DNA of 64,000 nt, taken from Methanohalophilus profundi. Its GTDB lineage: Archaea; Halobacteriota; Methanosarcinia; Methanosarcinales; Methanosarcinaceae. This document shows, in pieces, positions 38,149 to 47,419 of this stretch. Numbering within the stretch: the first letter of the stretch is position 1; each line of letters begins with the position of its first letter. Under the pieces are notes generated by a model that was not told the DNA's origin, searched no databases, and saw only the letters and a program-made list of their open reading frames with translations. The stretch is from positions 1,249,301 through 1,313,300 of the forward strand of contig NZ_QBKB01000002.1 of the NCBI RefSeq assembly GCF_004137855.1, written 5' to 3'. A program made the position numbers and the translations under genes.

Positions 38149-38760
38149 TTGGCAACCCTTGAAAAGTTCGTGGTTGAAACCACAGTTGAAGAGGAAGCCC
38201 CACCTTATCGAAAGATTGTATCAGATATAATCTCCGATCTGGGCATGGCAGGCAGAATCGCAAAAATCAAAGTAGTAATAAGGCCCGAAGATTCTCTTTT
38301 CCAGCTGGCGGCAGTTGTACGTGGTGTTCTTCCACAGGTAATATTGAAAGATTTTGCTGAAATACAAAAAGGGGACCATGAAGGAGAAATTTTGATCAAG
38401 ATATCTGTAGAAAAACATCTTCCACGTCTGTTGCAGATGCTCTGGGATAGGTATGGACGTGACAGCCTTGAGCAACCGGACAGGTGGACTATTTCCCTGT
38501 TTGTGGATAATCCGGAGGAGGAGATAGGCTCTCTCGAAAATCTTGTTGTGGATGACCCGAGGCGCACACTCAAGTCCAATCTGGCGGATATGGCTATCAG
38601 GGTAGCTCCTGAAGGTTTCAGGGTACGTCATCATTCATTGAACGGCAATGATTTCATATTTGTGGCATCCGAGGATACGATGCAAAAAGAATGGATTGAT
38701 GAAGCACACACGATGCTGGAAGAACTAAAGGGAGATGATGCCAGTGGCAGCAGTGCTTGA
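38149..38760 (+). CDS. mmp17: Methanogenesis marker protein 17
   Basis: The 203-residue protein starts at a TTG with AAGGAGTGAT upstream. It has a compact alpha/beta pattern (VVIRPEDSLFQLAAVVRG, EILIKISVEKHLPRLLQMLWDRYG). It has been found in MCR activation complexes together with mmp7 and McrC; this role is from the literature. Its 3' end overlaps mmp7 by about 26 bases. Confidence 0.9.
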   Translation: MATLEKFVVETTVEEEAPPYRKIVSDIISDLGMAGRIAKIKVVIRPEDSLFQLAAVVRGVLPQVILKDFAEIQKGDHEGEILIKISVEKHLPRLLQMLWDRYGRDSLEQPDRWTISLFVDNPEEEIGSLENLVVDDPRRTLKSNLADMAIRVAPEGFRVRHHSLNGNDFIFVASEDTMQKEWIDEAHTMLEELKGDDASGSSA

Positions 38761-39679
38761 ACCCTATGTCTATGAAGGCGGTGTGCACAAACATGGCCTT
38801 ATTATTGAACTCCTGGAAGACCTGGGCGGCTATCTTGTACAGAGTACGCCGGCTGCAACGGAAATTAATCTTGTGATGTTGATTCCCCGTAAAGATGTTC
38901 CCCTGATGGAAGAACTTGCAAAGAAAATACTGGGCAAACTCACGCGAGCTCCCTTAACAGGTACTGAAATAGCTGTAGTATCCCCAACCCTTGCCTACCA
39001 TCATCTTCCTCATTCGGCATGTGATGTTGCCGAACATCTGCGCAGGGATGGTGCTAATACCAATATGCTGGGACTTGCACGGGGAATGGGTCGAAGAGTG
39101 GCTCTTTCTCAGGATTATGAAAGGCGGTTAATCAACGAACATGACATTGCCGTTTACAGTTTTGGGAATTTCAGTGACTGTATAATAAATAAGAAGCCCA
39201 AACTTTTCTCGGGTGTAGATGTTCCTATTGTGGCTACAGGAAGCCCTGCACTTAAGACTGAGGATGTAAAGGGTGCCGATGTTTATGTTGGAGGCATTGG
39301 ACGTGTATCTCACAGGCTGCGTAACGAAGGTGAGATGGACAGCCTTGATGTATTGAATAAGACTGTCGGGGAAGTTGTGGATAAAATGCGTGAGGAAATA
39401 TCCCGGGATCCTCTTGCAGTATTGCCTGCAAGAGTAATGAAGGAGATTAAAGAGCAGGTGCCTGAAATTAATGATGTTTTATCCCCTGCTCCAATAACCC
39501 TTCAACTGGATGGAATGAGGGTGAAACTTCCCTTTGGACAATTCCATGAAAAAATGGAACAGCTGGAATTGGATGAAAATATCTCCCTCTCGGATGTGGC
39601 AAATATCATGCCTTCAAAAATGAAGGACTATATTCTCATAAAGATTCGCCGCCGCTCAGAGACCGGATTTACTGTATGA
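38735..39679 (+). CDS. mmp7: Methanogenesis marker protein 7, McrC-like
   Basis: The 314-residue protein has a domain related to McrC: AYHHLPHSACDVAEHLRRDGANTNMLGLARGMGRR around residue 90. GNFSDCIINKKPKL and a tail of predicted coiled regions follow. It belongs to the complex that activates MCR. It overlaps mmp17 and is the last marker gene of the run. The start ATG at 38735 is preceded by GGGAG; a GTG six bases on is also possible. Confidence 0.92.
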   Translation: MMPVAAVLEPYVYEGGVHKHGLIIELLEDLGGYLVQSTPAATEINLVMLIPRKDVPLMEELAKKILGKLTRAPLTGTEIAVVSPTLAYHHLPHSACDVAEHLRRDGANTNMLGLARGMGRRVALSQDYERRLINEHDIAVYSFGNFSDCIINKKPKLFSGVDVPIVATGSPALKTEDVKGADVYVGGIGRVSHRLRNEGEMDSLDVLNKTVGEVVDKMREEISRDPLAVLPARVMKEIKEQVPEINDVLSPAPITLQLDGMRVKLPFGQFHEKMEQLELDENISLSDVANIMPSKMKDYILIKIRRRSETGFTV

Positions 39680-39694
39680 TACAGAGGGTGTGTA

Positions 39695-40147
39695 ATGGAT
39701 CTGGAAAATATCAAGGAAATTCTTGAAAAAGATGAAGATGAAGCGGTTTCCGAAGTGCTTTCAACAGTTGAGGAACGATATGGGGAAGTACCCTATATTC
39801 TCAATTTCATGAAAGATATGCCGGAGCTGTTAATCCCTAAAGTAATGTATGATAATTCTATAATGCGGGAGTTTGAAAGACTCGATCCTGAAACAATTGA
39901 ACTTATCTGTGTGGGTGTTGCTTCTGCACTGAGATGTGACCATTGTCTCAAGATGCATATCAGGGTTGCCAGCAGGCTTGGTTTGACAAGGGAGCAGATA
40001 TTTGATGCTATTCTTATAGGCGGGGCCCTATCCAATGCCTCGGTGCTTGCAGAAGGCACACGTGCCCTTGATGACGAGATAAATGATAATTCCCCTTCCT
40101 GTGATAGTGACTGCGATTCATGCAACATCACAGGTTCGGACAGGTAA
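39695..40147 (+). CDS. Carboxymuconolactone decarboxylase/AhpD-family protein with Cys-rich tail
   Basis: The 150-residue protein has the AhpD-like redox motif RCDHCLKMH (CxxC then His) and helices typical of the family. The C-terminal end is unusual: CDSDCDSCN, three Cys in nine residues, which could bind a metal or form disulfides. It lies 15 bases after mmp7 on the same strand and may be the last gene of the MCR-activation operon. A thiol-redox role in protecting or reducing that system is inference. Confidence 0.75.
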   Translation: MDLENIKEILEKDEDEAVSEVLSTVEERYGEVPYILNFMKDMPELLIPKVMYDNSIMREFERLDPETIELICVGVASALRCDHCLKMHIRVASRLGLTREQIFDAILIGGALSNASVLAEGTRALDDEINDNSPSCDSDCDSCNITGSDR

Positions 40148-40149
40148 TT

Positions 40150-41049
40150 TTATCCCAGAAGCGGCATCCCGGCTATTAAAGCACCAGCCACGTAACCCAG
40201 AATTGCCCCGCTATTTAAAAATGGGAGGCCTGCCTGGGGTTTCCCCTTCATTACCAGGATTGTCAGGGCAAAAAATCCGATAAGGGTACCGACCATTGCT
40301 CCTATGGCGGGAATTCCTACGAAGCCTTCATGGGGAAGGAATACATTTGCAGAAACTACTATAATTGTTGGCATTATAGCATCACCCAATCCCATGTAGA
40401 AGGCTTCTTTTTCCCCTTCTGTTGATGGAGTGTCCTCAATAAATGAGTAATTTCTTTTTTTAGGTATGACAAACAGGATTGGCAGCTTTAGATCCATCAC
40501 GCCTTCTGCAAGGGCAATCATATGTTTTGTCTTATACACCGAGATTGCATCGTAGGCTGCAAGCAGACCCAGCAGCACAATCGCAGGCAAAATACCAAAT
40601 GATATTCCAAATATTGAACTTGCCGCTGCTCCCACAATGATTCCTACAAAATCTATTATGTACCATTCAGGATGGACGTAAAGCAAGATGGTGAAAACAG
40701 TTGCCATTAACAGACCTCCGATTATCGGACCTTCTCCTCCCAATCCTGTAAGGTGGAAGAGGGGATAGAATCCGTAATACATGGTAGAAGCAACAGCAAC
40801 AAGGATAATCATCTGGATTACCCATTGTATTTCTTTCTTGATAGCGAAAAGTAAAAACAGGGTGAATATGAGAATTGCGATTATGTAGTATATGGAATTG
40901 GTTGCTGATTGGGGGTTATCTACTGCCTGCATACCCAGATCGTTCATTGGTTGTGCAAGGGTAAGTGCAATGATCTGGATGACCAGTATAAAGCCGGCCA
41001 TTACAATCATCGGGAAGTATTCCTTGATTCCGTTTTCATTATCGCTCAA
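40150..41049 (-). CDS. Presenilin/SPP-type intramembrane aspartyl protease
   Basis: The 299-residue protein has about nine predicted membrane helices. The two catalytic aspartates are D167 in LLAAYDAIS and D223 in MGLGDAIMP, matching the YD and GxGD motifs. A PAL-like LPF lies at 275-277. Archaeal members cleave signal peptides or membrane stubs within the membrane. It converges with the AhpD-like gene two bases apart. Natural substrates are unknown. Confidence 0.9.
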   Translation of the reverse strand: MSDNENGIKEYFPMIVMAGFILVIQIIALTLAQPMNDLGMQAVDNPQSATNSIYYIIAILIFTLFLLFAIKKEIQWVIQMIILVAVASTMYYGFYPLFHLTGLGGEGPIIGGLLMATVFTILLYVHPEWYIIDFVGIIVGAAASSIFGISFGILPAIVLLGLLAAYDAISVYKTKHMIALAEGVMDLKLPILFVIPKKRNYSFIEDTPSTEGEKEAFYMGLGDAIMPTIIVVSANVFLPHEGFVGIPAIGAMVGTLIGFFALTILVMKGKPQAGLPFLNSGAILGYVAGALIAGMPLLG

Positions 41050-41156
41050 ATTTTCTCATCCTGTTTGTATGGTACAGAACCTAATGCAATATCCATTAAT
41101 TAAGTTTATGTAATACTTAAGTAGTAACATGGATTAAGTAAAATAGAGGTCTTACC

Positions 41157-41480
41157 ATGGAAACAAGGGACATTGTTTTTTCTATCGTTATGGTTGTATC
41201 AGCTTTTGTGTTGACATATGTATGGCTGGGCAGGTTCAAATACAGTCCGGCTAACTCATTGATAGTTCTTGCTGCCATTGTAATGGTAGGAGCTCTTGCA
41301 GCGATGCTCCTTTCTTTGGACATGCGGATGCGTAAGATTGAGCAGCAGCTCGATCTAAGAGAACGCTCTCTTCGGATTAATATTCAGAGTGTCGAAGATA
41401 ACATGGGTGAAAAAATGGATACTGTCACCAATGTGGTGGATGATGCCATGGAAACCTTTAACAGAAGAAATTATCGTTAA
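41157..41480 (+). CDS. Small membrane protein with coiled-coil tail
   Basis: This 107-residue protein has two membrane helices (DIVFSIVMVVSAFVLTYVWLG; SLIVLAAIVMVGALAAMLLSL). A cytoplasmic helical tail follows, with heptad-like spacing (MRKIEQQLDLRERSLRINIQSVEDNMGEKMDTVTNV cut into shorter helices). I recognise no family. It stands alone after a TATA-rich region. Confidence 0.6.
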   Translation: METRDIVFSIVMVVSAFVLTYVWLGRFKYSPANSLIVLAAIVMVGALAAMLLSLDMRMRKIEQQLDLRERSLRINIQSVEDNMGEKMDTVTNVVDDAMETFNRRNYR

Positions 41481-41590
41481 TCTTTTCTATTCTTCATTAT
41501 TTTTAATCATCGACATCTGCCGAAAACAATATTAATGTGATGGTTTGTATGGGCAATTATCAACAAGTTTCATAATGGTGGGTGGGCTCA

Positions 41591-41893
41591 ATGCAAATTA
41601 ATCTTAAACCAATCGGTGTCATAAAAAAATCCGGGAAAAATTCAGAAATTCTGATATATTCGGAATTTGAGCAGGTAATCAGGAATATGCTCTCCAGGAC
41701 AGGTAAAACCGCTGTTGAAGGAAATGATGTGCTGGTAGTCCATAAAGGTGACAAGAAGGATGGTCATCAGTTACAGGTTTCCAGAACAACTCTCCTTGAA
41801 AGGGCAGGTAATATACTGAAGGTAGGGCGGATGAAAGCCGATGATGACTCGGTGCTGGATATACGCCTCGATACGGATATTCAACTTCATTAA
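41591..41893 (+). CDS. Small basic hypothetical protein upstream of fen
   Basis: The protein has about 100 residues and is beta-rich: INLKPIGVIKKSGKNSEILIY, then NDVLVVHKGDKKDGHQLQVSR and DSVLDIRLDTD. The beginning recalls the first strand of TrmO-like proteins, but it is much too short to be one. The ATG at 41591 has GGTG upstream; a GTG at 41582 is less likely. It is 21 bases before fen, so probably co-transcribed. Confidence 0.55.
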   Translation: MQINLKPIGVIKKSGKNSEILIYSEFEQVIRNMLSRTGKTAVEGNDVLVVHKGDKKDGHQLQVSRTTLLERAGNILKVGRMKADDDSVLDIRLDTDIQLH

Positions 41894-41914
41894 ACCAATT
41901 TAAGAGGACACTGA

Positions 41915-42934
41915 ATGGGTGTAGATATAGGGGACATACTGGAAAAAAGAGAGGTTGGATTTGATGATCTTGCTCACAGGATTGTGGCGATTGATGGATA
42001 TAATACCCTTTACCAGTTTTTGAGCATCATAAGGCAACGTGATGGTACTCCCCTGAAGGATTCCAGGGGCAATATCACATCCCATCTATCCGGTATCCTG
42101 TACAGGATGACCAATCTTTTTGAAGCCGGTATAAAACCTGTTTTTGTTTTTGATGGCAAACCTCCTGATTTCAAGGCAGATACAATTAGCCAGCGTAAAA
42201 AGTCCAGGGAAGAGGCCCGTACAAAATGGGATGAAGCAAAAGAAAAAGGCCTGTCAGAGGAAGCCTACAAATATGCACAGGCTTCTTCAAAGGTAGATGC
42301 CCACATAGTGGAGGATTCCATGCAACTTCTGGATTTCATGGGAATTCCCTGTGTCCAGGCTCCTTCTGAAGGTGAAGCACAGGCAGCCTATATGGTGAAC
42401 AAAGGTGATGCAGATTATAGTGCTTCCCAGGACTACGATTCCCTGCTTTTCGGTGCTCCGAGGGTAGTGCGCAATCTTACAATTACGGGTAAACGCAAAT
42501 TGCCGGGTAAGAATGTTTACATTGATGTAGAACCCGAATCAATTGATCTTATGCAAAACATCAAGTTACTGGATATAGACCGCCAGCAACTGATCGGTAT
42601 TGCCCTGTGTGTGGGTACTGATTATAATAAAGGGCTGGAGAAAGTCGGCCCCAAAACCGCCCTTAAATTAATAAAACAACATGGCAGTATTCATAAGGTT
42701 CTGGAGCAGAGGGGTGAAGCCATTGACGAGCTTGATGCAAAGATCGATTTTTTCCTGAATCCACCTGTAACTGATGCTTATGAACTGAAATGGAAATCTC
42801 CACAAAAGGAAAAAATAGTGGATTTCCTTTGCAAACAGCACGATTTCTCTGAGGAACGAGTTTTCAAAGCTGTAGATCGTCTTGAAAAAGCCGGCAAACA
42901 GCGAAGTCAGCAAACCCTGGATCAATGGTTTTGA
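41915..42934 (+). CDS. fen: Flap endonuclease 1
   Basis: FEN-1 removes 5' flaps during Okazaki-fragment maturation and repair. The 339-residue protein has the N-terminal nuclease region ([27 protein letters not shown]), the internal region ([32 protein letters not shown]) and an H3TH part ([20 protein letters not shown]). The final residues QQTLDQWF (332-339) are a PCNA-interacting PIP box. A GAGGACAC ribosome site precedes the ATG. Its end overlaps convergent gpmI by 13 bases. Confidence 0.96.
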   Translation: MGVDIGDILEKREVGFDDLAHRIVAIDGYNTLYQFLSIIRQRDGTPLKDSRGNITSHLSGILYRMTNLFEAGIKPVFVFDGKPPDFKADTISQRKKSREEARTKWDEAKEKGLSEEAYKYAQASSKVDAHIVEDSMQLLDFMGIPCVQAPSEGEAQAAYMVNKGDADYSASQDYDSLLFGAPRVVRNLTITGKRKLPGKNVYIDVEPESIDLMQNIKLLDIDRQQLIGIALCVGTDYNKGLEKVGPKTALKLIKQHGSIHKVLEQRGEAIDELDAKIDFFLNPPVTDAYELKWKSPQKEKIVDFLCKQHDFSEERVFKAVDRLEKAGKQRSQQTLDQWF

Positions 42935-44465
42935 ACAATCAGTGGCTTACCTGTCATTTCTTCGGGTTGTTTTATTGCAAGCATTTGCAGGACAGTCGGT
43001 GCAACATCGGCAAGGATTCCGTCTCTCATTTTGATATTTTGTCTTTCTGAGATACATATGCATTTAACCGGGTTGCTTGTGTGGGCTGTATGGGGCTGGT
43101 CTCCATGGGCTTCTTCCATTTGTTCCGCATTTCCGTGGTCGGCGTTATCAATGCTTCACCGCCTTTCTGTTGTATTTTAGTTATTACCTTTCCCACACAT
43201 TCATCCACAGCCTCTACGGCTTTGATAGTCGGTTCAAAGAAACCGGTATGTCCCACCATGTCCATGTTGGCAAAATTGAGTATGATCACATCATAATTTG
43301 CGGATTCGATCCTGCTGGTGAGTTCTTCAGCAACTTCATAGGCACTCATTTCAGGTTTAAGGTCATAGGTTGCAACCCTGGGTGAGGGAATGAGGCATCT
43401 TTCTTCTCCTTTGAATTTCTTTTCCACTCCACCATTGAAGAAAAAGGTGACATGAGCATACTTTTCAGTTTCAGCGATACGCAACTGGGACATATTTTCC
43501 CTGCTCAACACTTCGCCCAGTGTATTTTTTATTTCTTTGGGGGGATAGGCAACAGGTACGTCCAGTTTTTCATCATACTGGGTTATGCAGACATAGTGCA
43601 CCTGTGGATACTTTTTCCTCTCGAATCCTTCGAATCCATCTTCCACAAATGCATAGGTAAGCTGCCTTGCCCTGTCCGGACGGAAATTGAACATGATCAC
43701 AGAATCGTTATCTTCAATTGTGGCTACAGGTTTGCCCTTCTCCTGAATAACAGTGGGTTTGACGAATTCGTCATTTTCTCCTCTGTCGTAGGCAAGCTGT
43801 ATCGCTTCCACAGGATTTTCAGCAGTTATTCCATCTCCCAGTGTCAGGGCGTCATAGGCAAGTTGGGTACGTTCCCACCGTTTGTCACGATCCATTGCAT
43901 AGTATCTGCCGGATACACTGGCAGTCTTTGCGACACCGGTTTCCCTGCAGAATAATTCATGCTCTATCATATCCTCAAGGGCGGCCCGGGGGGGTACATC
44001 CCTGCCGTCAAGGAAAGTATGGATGAATACTTCACTTAAGCCTTCCCTTTTAGCCAGCTTTATCAGGGCACGCATGTGTTCTATGTGGCTGTGAACCCCA
44101 CCGCGGGAAAACAGTCCCATGATATGCAGTTTTGAATTTTTTTCCTTCACATTCCTGATGGCATCAAGCAGAACCTGGTTTTCATAGATCTCCCCATCTT
44201 TGATTGCCAGGTTTATCCGGGTCAGGTCCTGATAGACAATTCTGCCTGCACCTATGTTGAGGTGGCCTACTTCGGAGTTTCCCATTTGTCCCTGTGGAAG
44301 GCCTACAGATTTGCCTGCAGCCTGTAAAAAGGAGGTTGGGTTTTCTTTTTCTAACCTGTCAAGGACAGGGGGTTTGGCCTGTGCCACAGCGTTTCCTTTT
44401 ATGGTGGGTGAGTATCCCCATCCGTCCAGTATCATTAACAAGAGAGGTTTTCGGTCCAGTGTCAT
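42922..44465 (-). pseudogene. gpmI: 2,3-bisphosphoglycerate-independent phosphoglycerate mutase, frameshifted
   Basis: This enzyme interconverts 2- and 3-phosphoglycerate. The frame has [10 protein letters not shown], the phosphoserine site [10 protein letters not shown] (Ser64), [13 protein letters not shown] and [11 protein letters not shown]. Near 43142 the frame is lost; the proper end, including metal-binding ADHGNAEQM and HTSNPV, continues in the next frame to 42922. One missing base (GGCC read as GCC on the coding strand) explains it. The ATG at 44465 with GAGTGA upstream is preferred to a TTG at 44477. Loss of this enzyme would be severe, so an error is likely. Confidence 0.9.
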
Positions 44466-44691
44466 GCTTTCACTCAAGCTTTTATGTTATATAAGGGGTC
44501 AGGAATGTATAATTTATTTGCAATATATGAACCATCAAGCTTTATATGAATGACAACAATAAATTTATATTAAGTTACACTTCATGAGTAATTAGTTCAA
44601 TAATTCCCTCATAACAACACCTGTAATTTTTTTGTGCAAGTGTTATCTGTAATGATTTATTATATAAGCTGTAAATTTATGAAGGTCCTTT

Positions 44692-45081
44692 ATGAAAAAT
44701 GCACAAATAATGATAGTCGAGGATGAAAATATAGTTGCTATGGGAATTAAAAGCAAACTTGAATCTTTAGGCTATTCCATTCCCTGTACGGCATCTTCTG
44801 CAGAGGATGCTATACGCAAAGCCGATCTTTTTTATCCGGATCTGGTTTTGATGGATATTTTGCTGAAAGGAGAAGGTGACGGAATCGTGGCAGGAGATTA
44901 TATCAGGAAAAATTTTGGCATTCCTGTAATATATCTGACCGCTTATACTGATGAAGAAACCCTTGAAAGGGCGAAATTAACGCACCCTGCCGGTTATATA
45001 TCCAAACCTTTTAAAGTAGAGGATATCCATACCAATATTGAGATTGCTCTGCACAAACATGATGCATCTGATGATTCCTGA
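44692..45081 (+). CDS. Single-domain response regulator (receiver only)
   Basis: The 129-residue CheY-like protein has acidic residues E10/D11, the phosphorylated aspartate D55 in LVLMDILL, the switch Thr in YLTAYTDE and K106 in ISKPF. No output domain is present, so it presumably works through another protein or phosphorelay. The ATG follows GAAGGTCC. No histidine kinase is adjacent. Confidence 0.9.
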   Translation: MKNAQIMIVEDENIVAMGIKSKLESLGYSIPCTASSAEDAIRKADLFYPDLVLMDILLKGEGDGIVAGDYIRKNFGIPVIYLTAYTDEETLERAKLTHPAGYISKPFKVEDIHTNIEIALHKHDASDDS

Positions 45082-45102
45082 TATCAGGGAGTATTTTTAT
45101 AC

Positions 45103-45743
45103 ATGACCAGGGCTTTGATTTTTGATATGGATGGCATTCTCATTGACTCAATGCCCCATCATGTTAAAACAATTAACCGGGTATTCGGTGCGGTGGGAAT
45201 ACATCTCGATGAACAAACCATCTATGATATGGAAGGTTCCAGAACAGTTGATATTGTAACTCACATATTAAAACGCAAAACATCGATCCTGAATCTCTGG
45301 ACATTGAAGGCCTTCTTGCACAATATCAGGAGGAATTCAAACGGACGGCCAGTTTCAGGCCCTTTGAACAAATACGTTCGATTTTGCCACAGCTAAAGGG
45401 CCATTTTCTGTTATCCATGGTTTCAGGTGCTGACAGGTCAATTGTTAAGCATATAGTGGATGATTTTTTCCCGGGCATCTTTGATGCTGTCATCAGCGGG
45501 GATGATGTCAGTAAAGGCAAACCCGAACCGGAGCCATTCTTAAAGGCTGCCCATATGCTTGAAGTAAATCCCACGGATTGTGTTGTGGTGGAGAATGCAA
45601 CAAAAGGTGTAGAAGCGGCTAAAAGAGCAGGGATGTATTGTGTGGCTGTCCCTACTTATGTCTCCCCGGATAAACTGGAGAGAGCAGATAAGATATTTGA
45701 TAACCACGGGGAACTGGCACAGTACCTTTTATCCTTGAAATAA
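45103..45743 (+). pseudogene. HAD-superfamily phosphatase (beta-phosphoglucomutase-like), frameshifted
   Basis: The first frame has motif I FDMDGILIDSMPHH and a cap start, then leaves the family after 45280. The next frame gives NIDPESLDIEGLLAQYQEEFKRT and continues through motif II VSGADRS, motif III KGKPEPEPFLKAA and motif IV VVVENATKGVEAA to 45743. One A missing from the run at 45277-45280 joins them into a normal protein of ~213 residues. The substrate is probably a small sugar phosphate, unknown in detail. Confidence 0.82.
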
Positions 45744-45745
45744 GT

Positions 45746-46150
45746 TCAGATAATATCTTCAATTAGGTTTCTTTTCCGGTATGCAAGCCCTTCAAAACGG
45801 GCAACAGTGTCTGCCGTACCATCTGTGACAGTTACAGTATAGGTTGCGATTTTGGGATTCAGGGATGTTTCGAAAGCTTCGGCTGTAAGGGTGCCCTCAG
45901 TGGCCGCCTTTGGATAGCTTATGTTGGCATTAATGGCAACAGCTACATTGGCGTGTGAGTTCGCAGCAGCTGCAAATGTGAAGTCTGCAAGGGTGAATAT
46001 GGCACCTCCCTGTACTGTACCGACGCCGTTTTTGTGCTTGTCTTCTATTTTCATGGAAGCTTTTGCATATCCCTTTGAAACTTCCAGCAACTCTATTCCA
46101 ATATGCCGGGCAAACAGGTCTTTTTTAAGCAATTCTTCCGCTTCTTTCAT
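45746..46150 (-). CDS. PaaI-family hotdog thioesterase
   Basis: The 134-residue protein has the hotdog fold pattern HIGIELLEVSKGYAKASMKIEDKHKNGVGTVQGGAIFTLADFTFAAAANSH; the NGVGTVQGGAIFTLAD core is the acyl-CoA binding and catalytic helix. It probably hydrolyses aryl- or acyl-CoA thioesters. It converges with the HAD gene two bases apart. Confidence 0.85.
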   Translation of the reverse strand: MKEAEELLKKDLFARHIGIELLEVSKGYAKASMKIEDKHKNGVGTVQGGAIFTLADFTFAAAANSHANVAVAINANISYPKAATEGTLTAEAFETSLNPKIATYTVTVTDGTADTVARFEGLAYRKRNLIEDII

Positions 46151-46323
46151 ATTTCACACTCTCTTTTAATTATAACTGGATCCAGATTTTAAGTGTTCCC
46201 TCTCTTTGAATTAAAATATGGAGATTACAATAGTTTCTTTCTTGCCATTGTCTAGCAACATAGACTATAACCCGGGGAATTGATAACTCAACCGGTGGCA
46301 GTAAAATAAAAAAAAAGTTGATG

Positions 46324-46398
46324 CGGACCCGGTGGGATTTGAACCCACGACCACCGGGTTAGAAGCCCGGTGCTATATCCTGGCTAAGCCACGGGCCC
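46324..46398 (-). tRNA. tRNA-Arg (anticodon TCT)
   Basis: The minus strand folds into a full cloverleaf. The acceptor stem is GGGCCCG/CGGGTCC with one G-T pair, the anticodon stem CCGGG/CCCGG encloses loop CTTCTAA (anticodon TCT), and the T arm is GTGGG-TTCAAAT-CCCAC. The discriminator is G and CCA is not encoded. No intron is seen. Confidence 0.95.
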
Positions 46399-46540
46399 AG
46401 GATAGTGAAGCGACATGAAATAGGATTTGGTGCATAAAAGCCTTTTGTCAACTGTTGGATATGAGTTTGCAAATATTCATATATATTATGATTACATTTG
46501 TCCATCTTAATACTGATAAGTCATATTAAGAGGGCTGAAA

Positions 46541-47419
46541 ATGAGTGAAGTTCTGGTTTATTATAACGGTGATTATGTCCCCAAATCCGAAGCAACCACT
46601 TCTGTCTATGACCATGGTTTCCTCTATGGTGACGGTGTTTTTGAAGGGATCCGGGCATACAACGGCAGGGTATTCAAGTTAAAAGAACATGTGGATCGTT
46701 TATTTGATTCTGCAAAGGCTATCGCAATGGACATTCCCCTCAGTAGGGAAGAGATGAGTCAGGCAATCCTGGAAACCCTGAGAAAAAATGATCTCAGTGA
46801 TGCATACATAAGACCCATCGTATCCCGTGGTGTAGGGGACCTCGGTCTTGATCCCCGCAAATGCAAAACTCCCAATATATTCATCATTACCCAGGAATGG
46901 GGGGCAATGTACGGGGACCTCTATGAGGTTGGCTTAAAAGCAGTCATGGTCGCAACCCGGCGCAACGCTCCCGATGCCCTCTCCCCGAATATCAAATCCC
47001 TGAACTACTTGAATAATATTCTGGCCAAGATTGAGGCCAATGCCAAGGGGGGCGACGAAGCGATATTCCTGGACGGCAACGGCTACATCTGTGAAGGTTC
47101 CGGGGATAATATATTTATCATAAAGAATGGCAAAGTGTATACTCCGCCAACAATTTCCAATCTGAAGGGTATTACCCGTGCAACAGCTATTGAGTTACTT
47201 ATGGAAAGAGGTTATGAGGTACTTGAGGAAAATGTAGGGCTTTTTGATTTATTCACAGCAGATGAGGTTTTTGTAACCGGCACTGCTGCAGAAGCCGCCC
47301 CCATTACAAAGGTTGACGGAAGGCTTATCGGAGATGGAAAACCCGGGCCCATTACCGGGGAAATGGTAAAGGCTTTCGAGGAGATCACAACTACTACCGG
47401 TACTCCAATCTACGAATAA
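46541..47419 (+). CDS. ilvE: Branched-chain amino acid aminotransferase, class IV
   Basis: This enzyme makes or degrades valine, leucine and isoleucine. The 292-residue fold-type IV protein has [17 protein letters not shown] at residues ~23-39, the PLP lysine in [22 protein letters not shown] and the [10 protein letters not shown] loop near the end. A GAGGGCTG ribosome site precedes the ATG. moeA begins directly after its stop, so the genes are coupled by position. Confidence 0.93.
   Translation: MSEVLVYYNGDYVPKSEATTSVYDHGFLYGDGVFEGIRAYNGRVFKLKEHVDRLFDSAKAIAMDIPLSREEMSQAILETLRKNDLSDAYIRPIVSRGVGDLGLDPRKCKTPNIFIITQEWGAMYGDLYEVGLKAVMVATRRNAPDALSPNIKSLNYLNNILAKIEANAKGGDEAIFLDGNGYICEGSGDNIFIIKNGKVYTPPTISNLKGITRATAIELLMERGYEVLEENVGLFDLFTADEVFVTGTAAEAAPITKVDGRLIGDGKPGPITGEMVKAFEEITTTTGTPIYE

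Noticed and set aside
41591..41893. TrmO/TsaA-like tRNA methyltransferase
   Set aside because: Only the first strand (PIGVIKK) is similar; the protein is about 100 residues and lacks the rest of the family domain.
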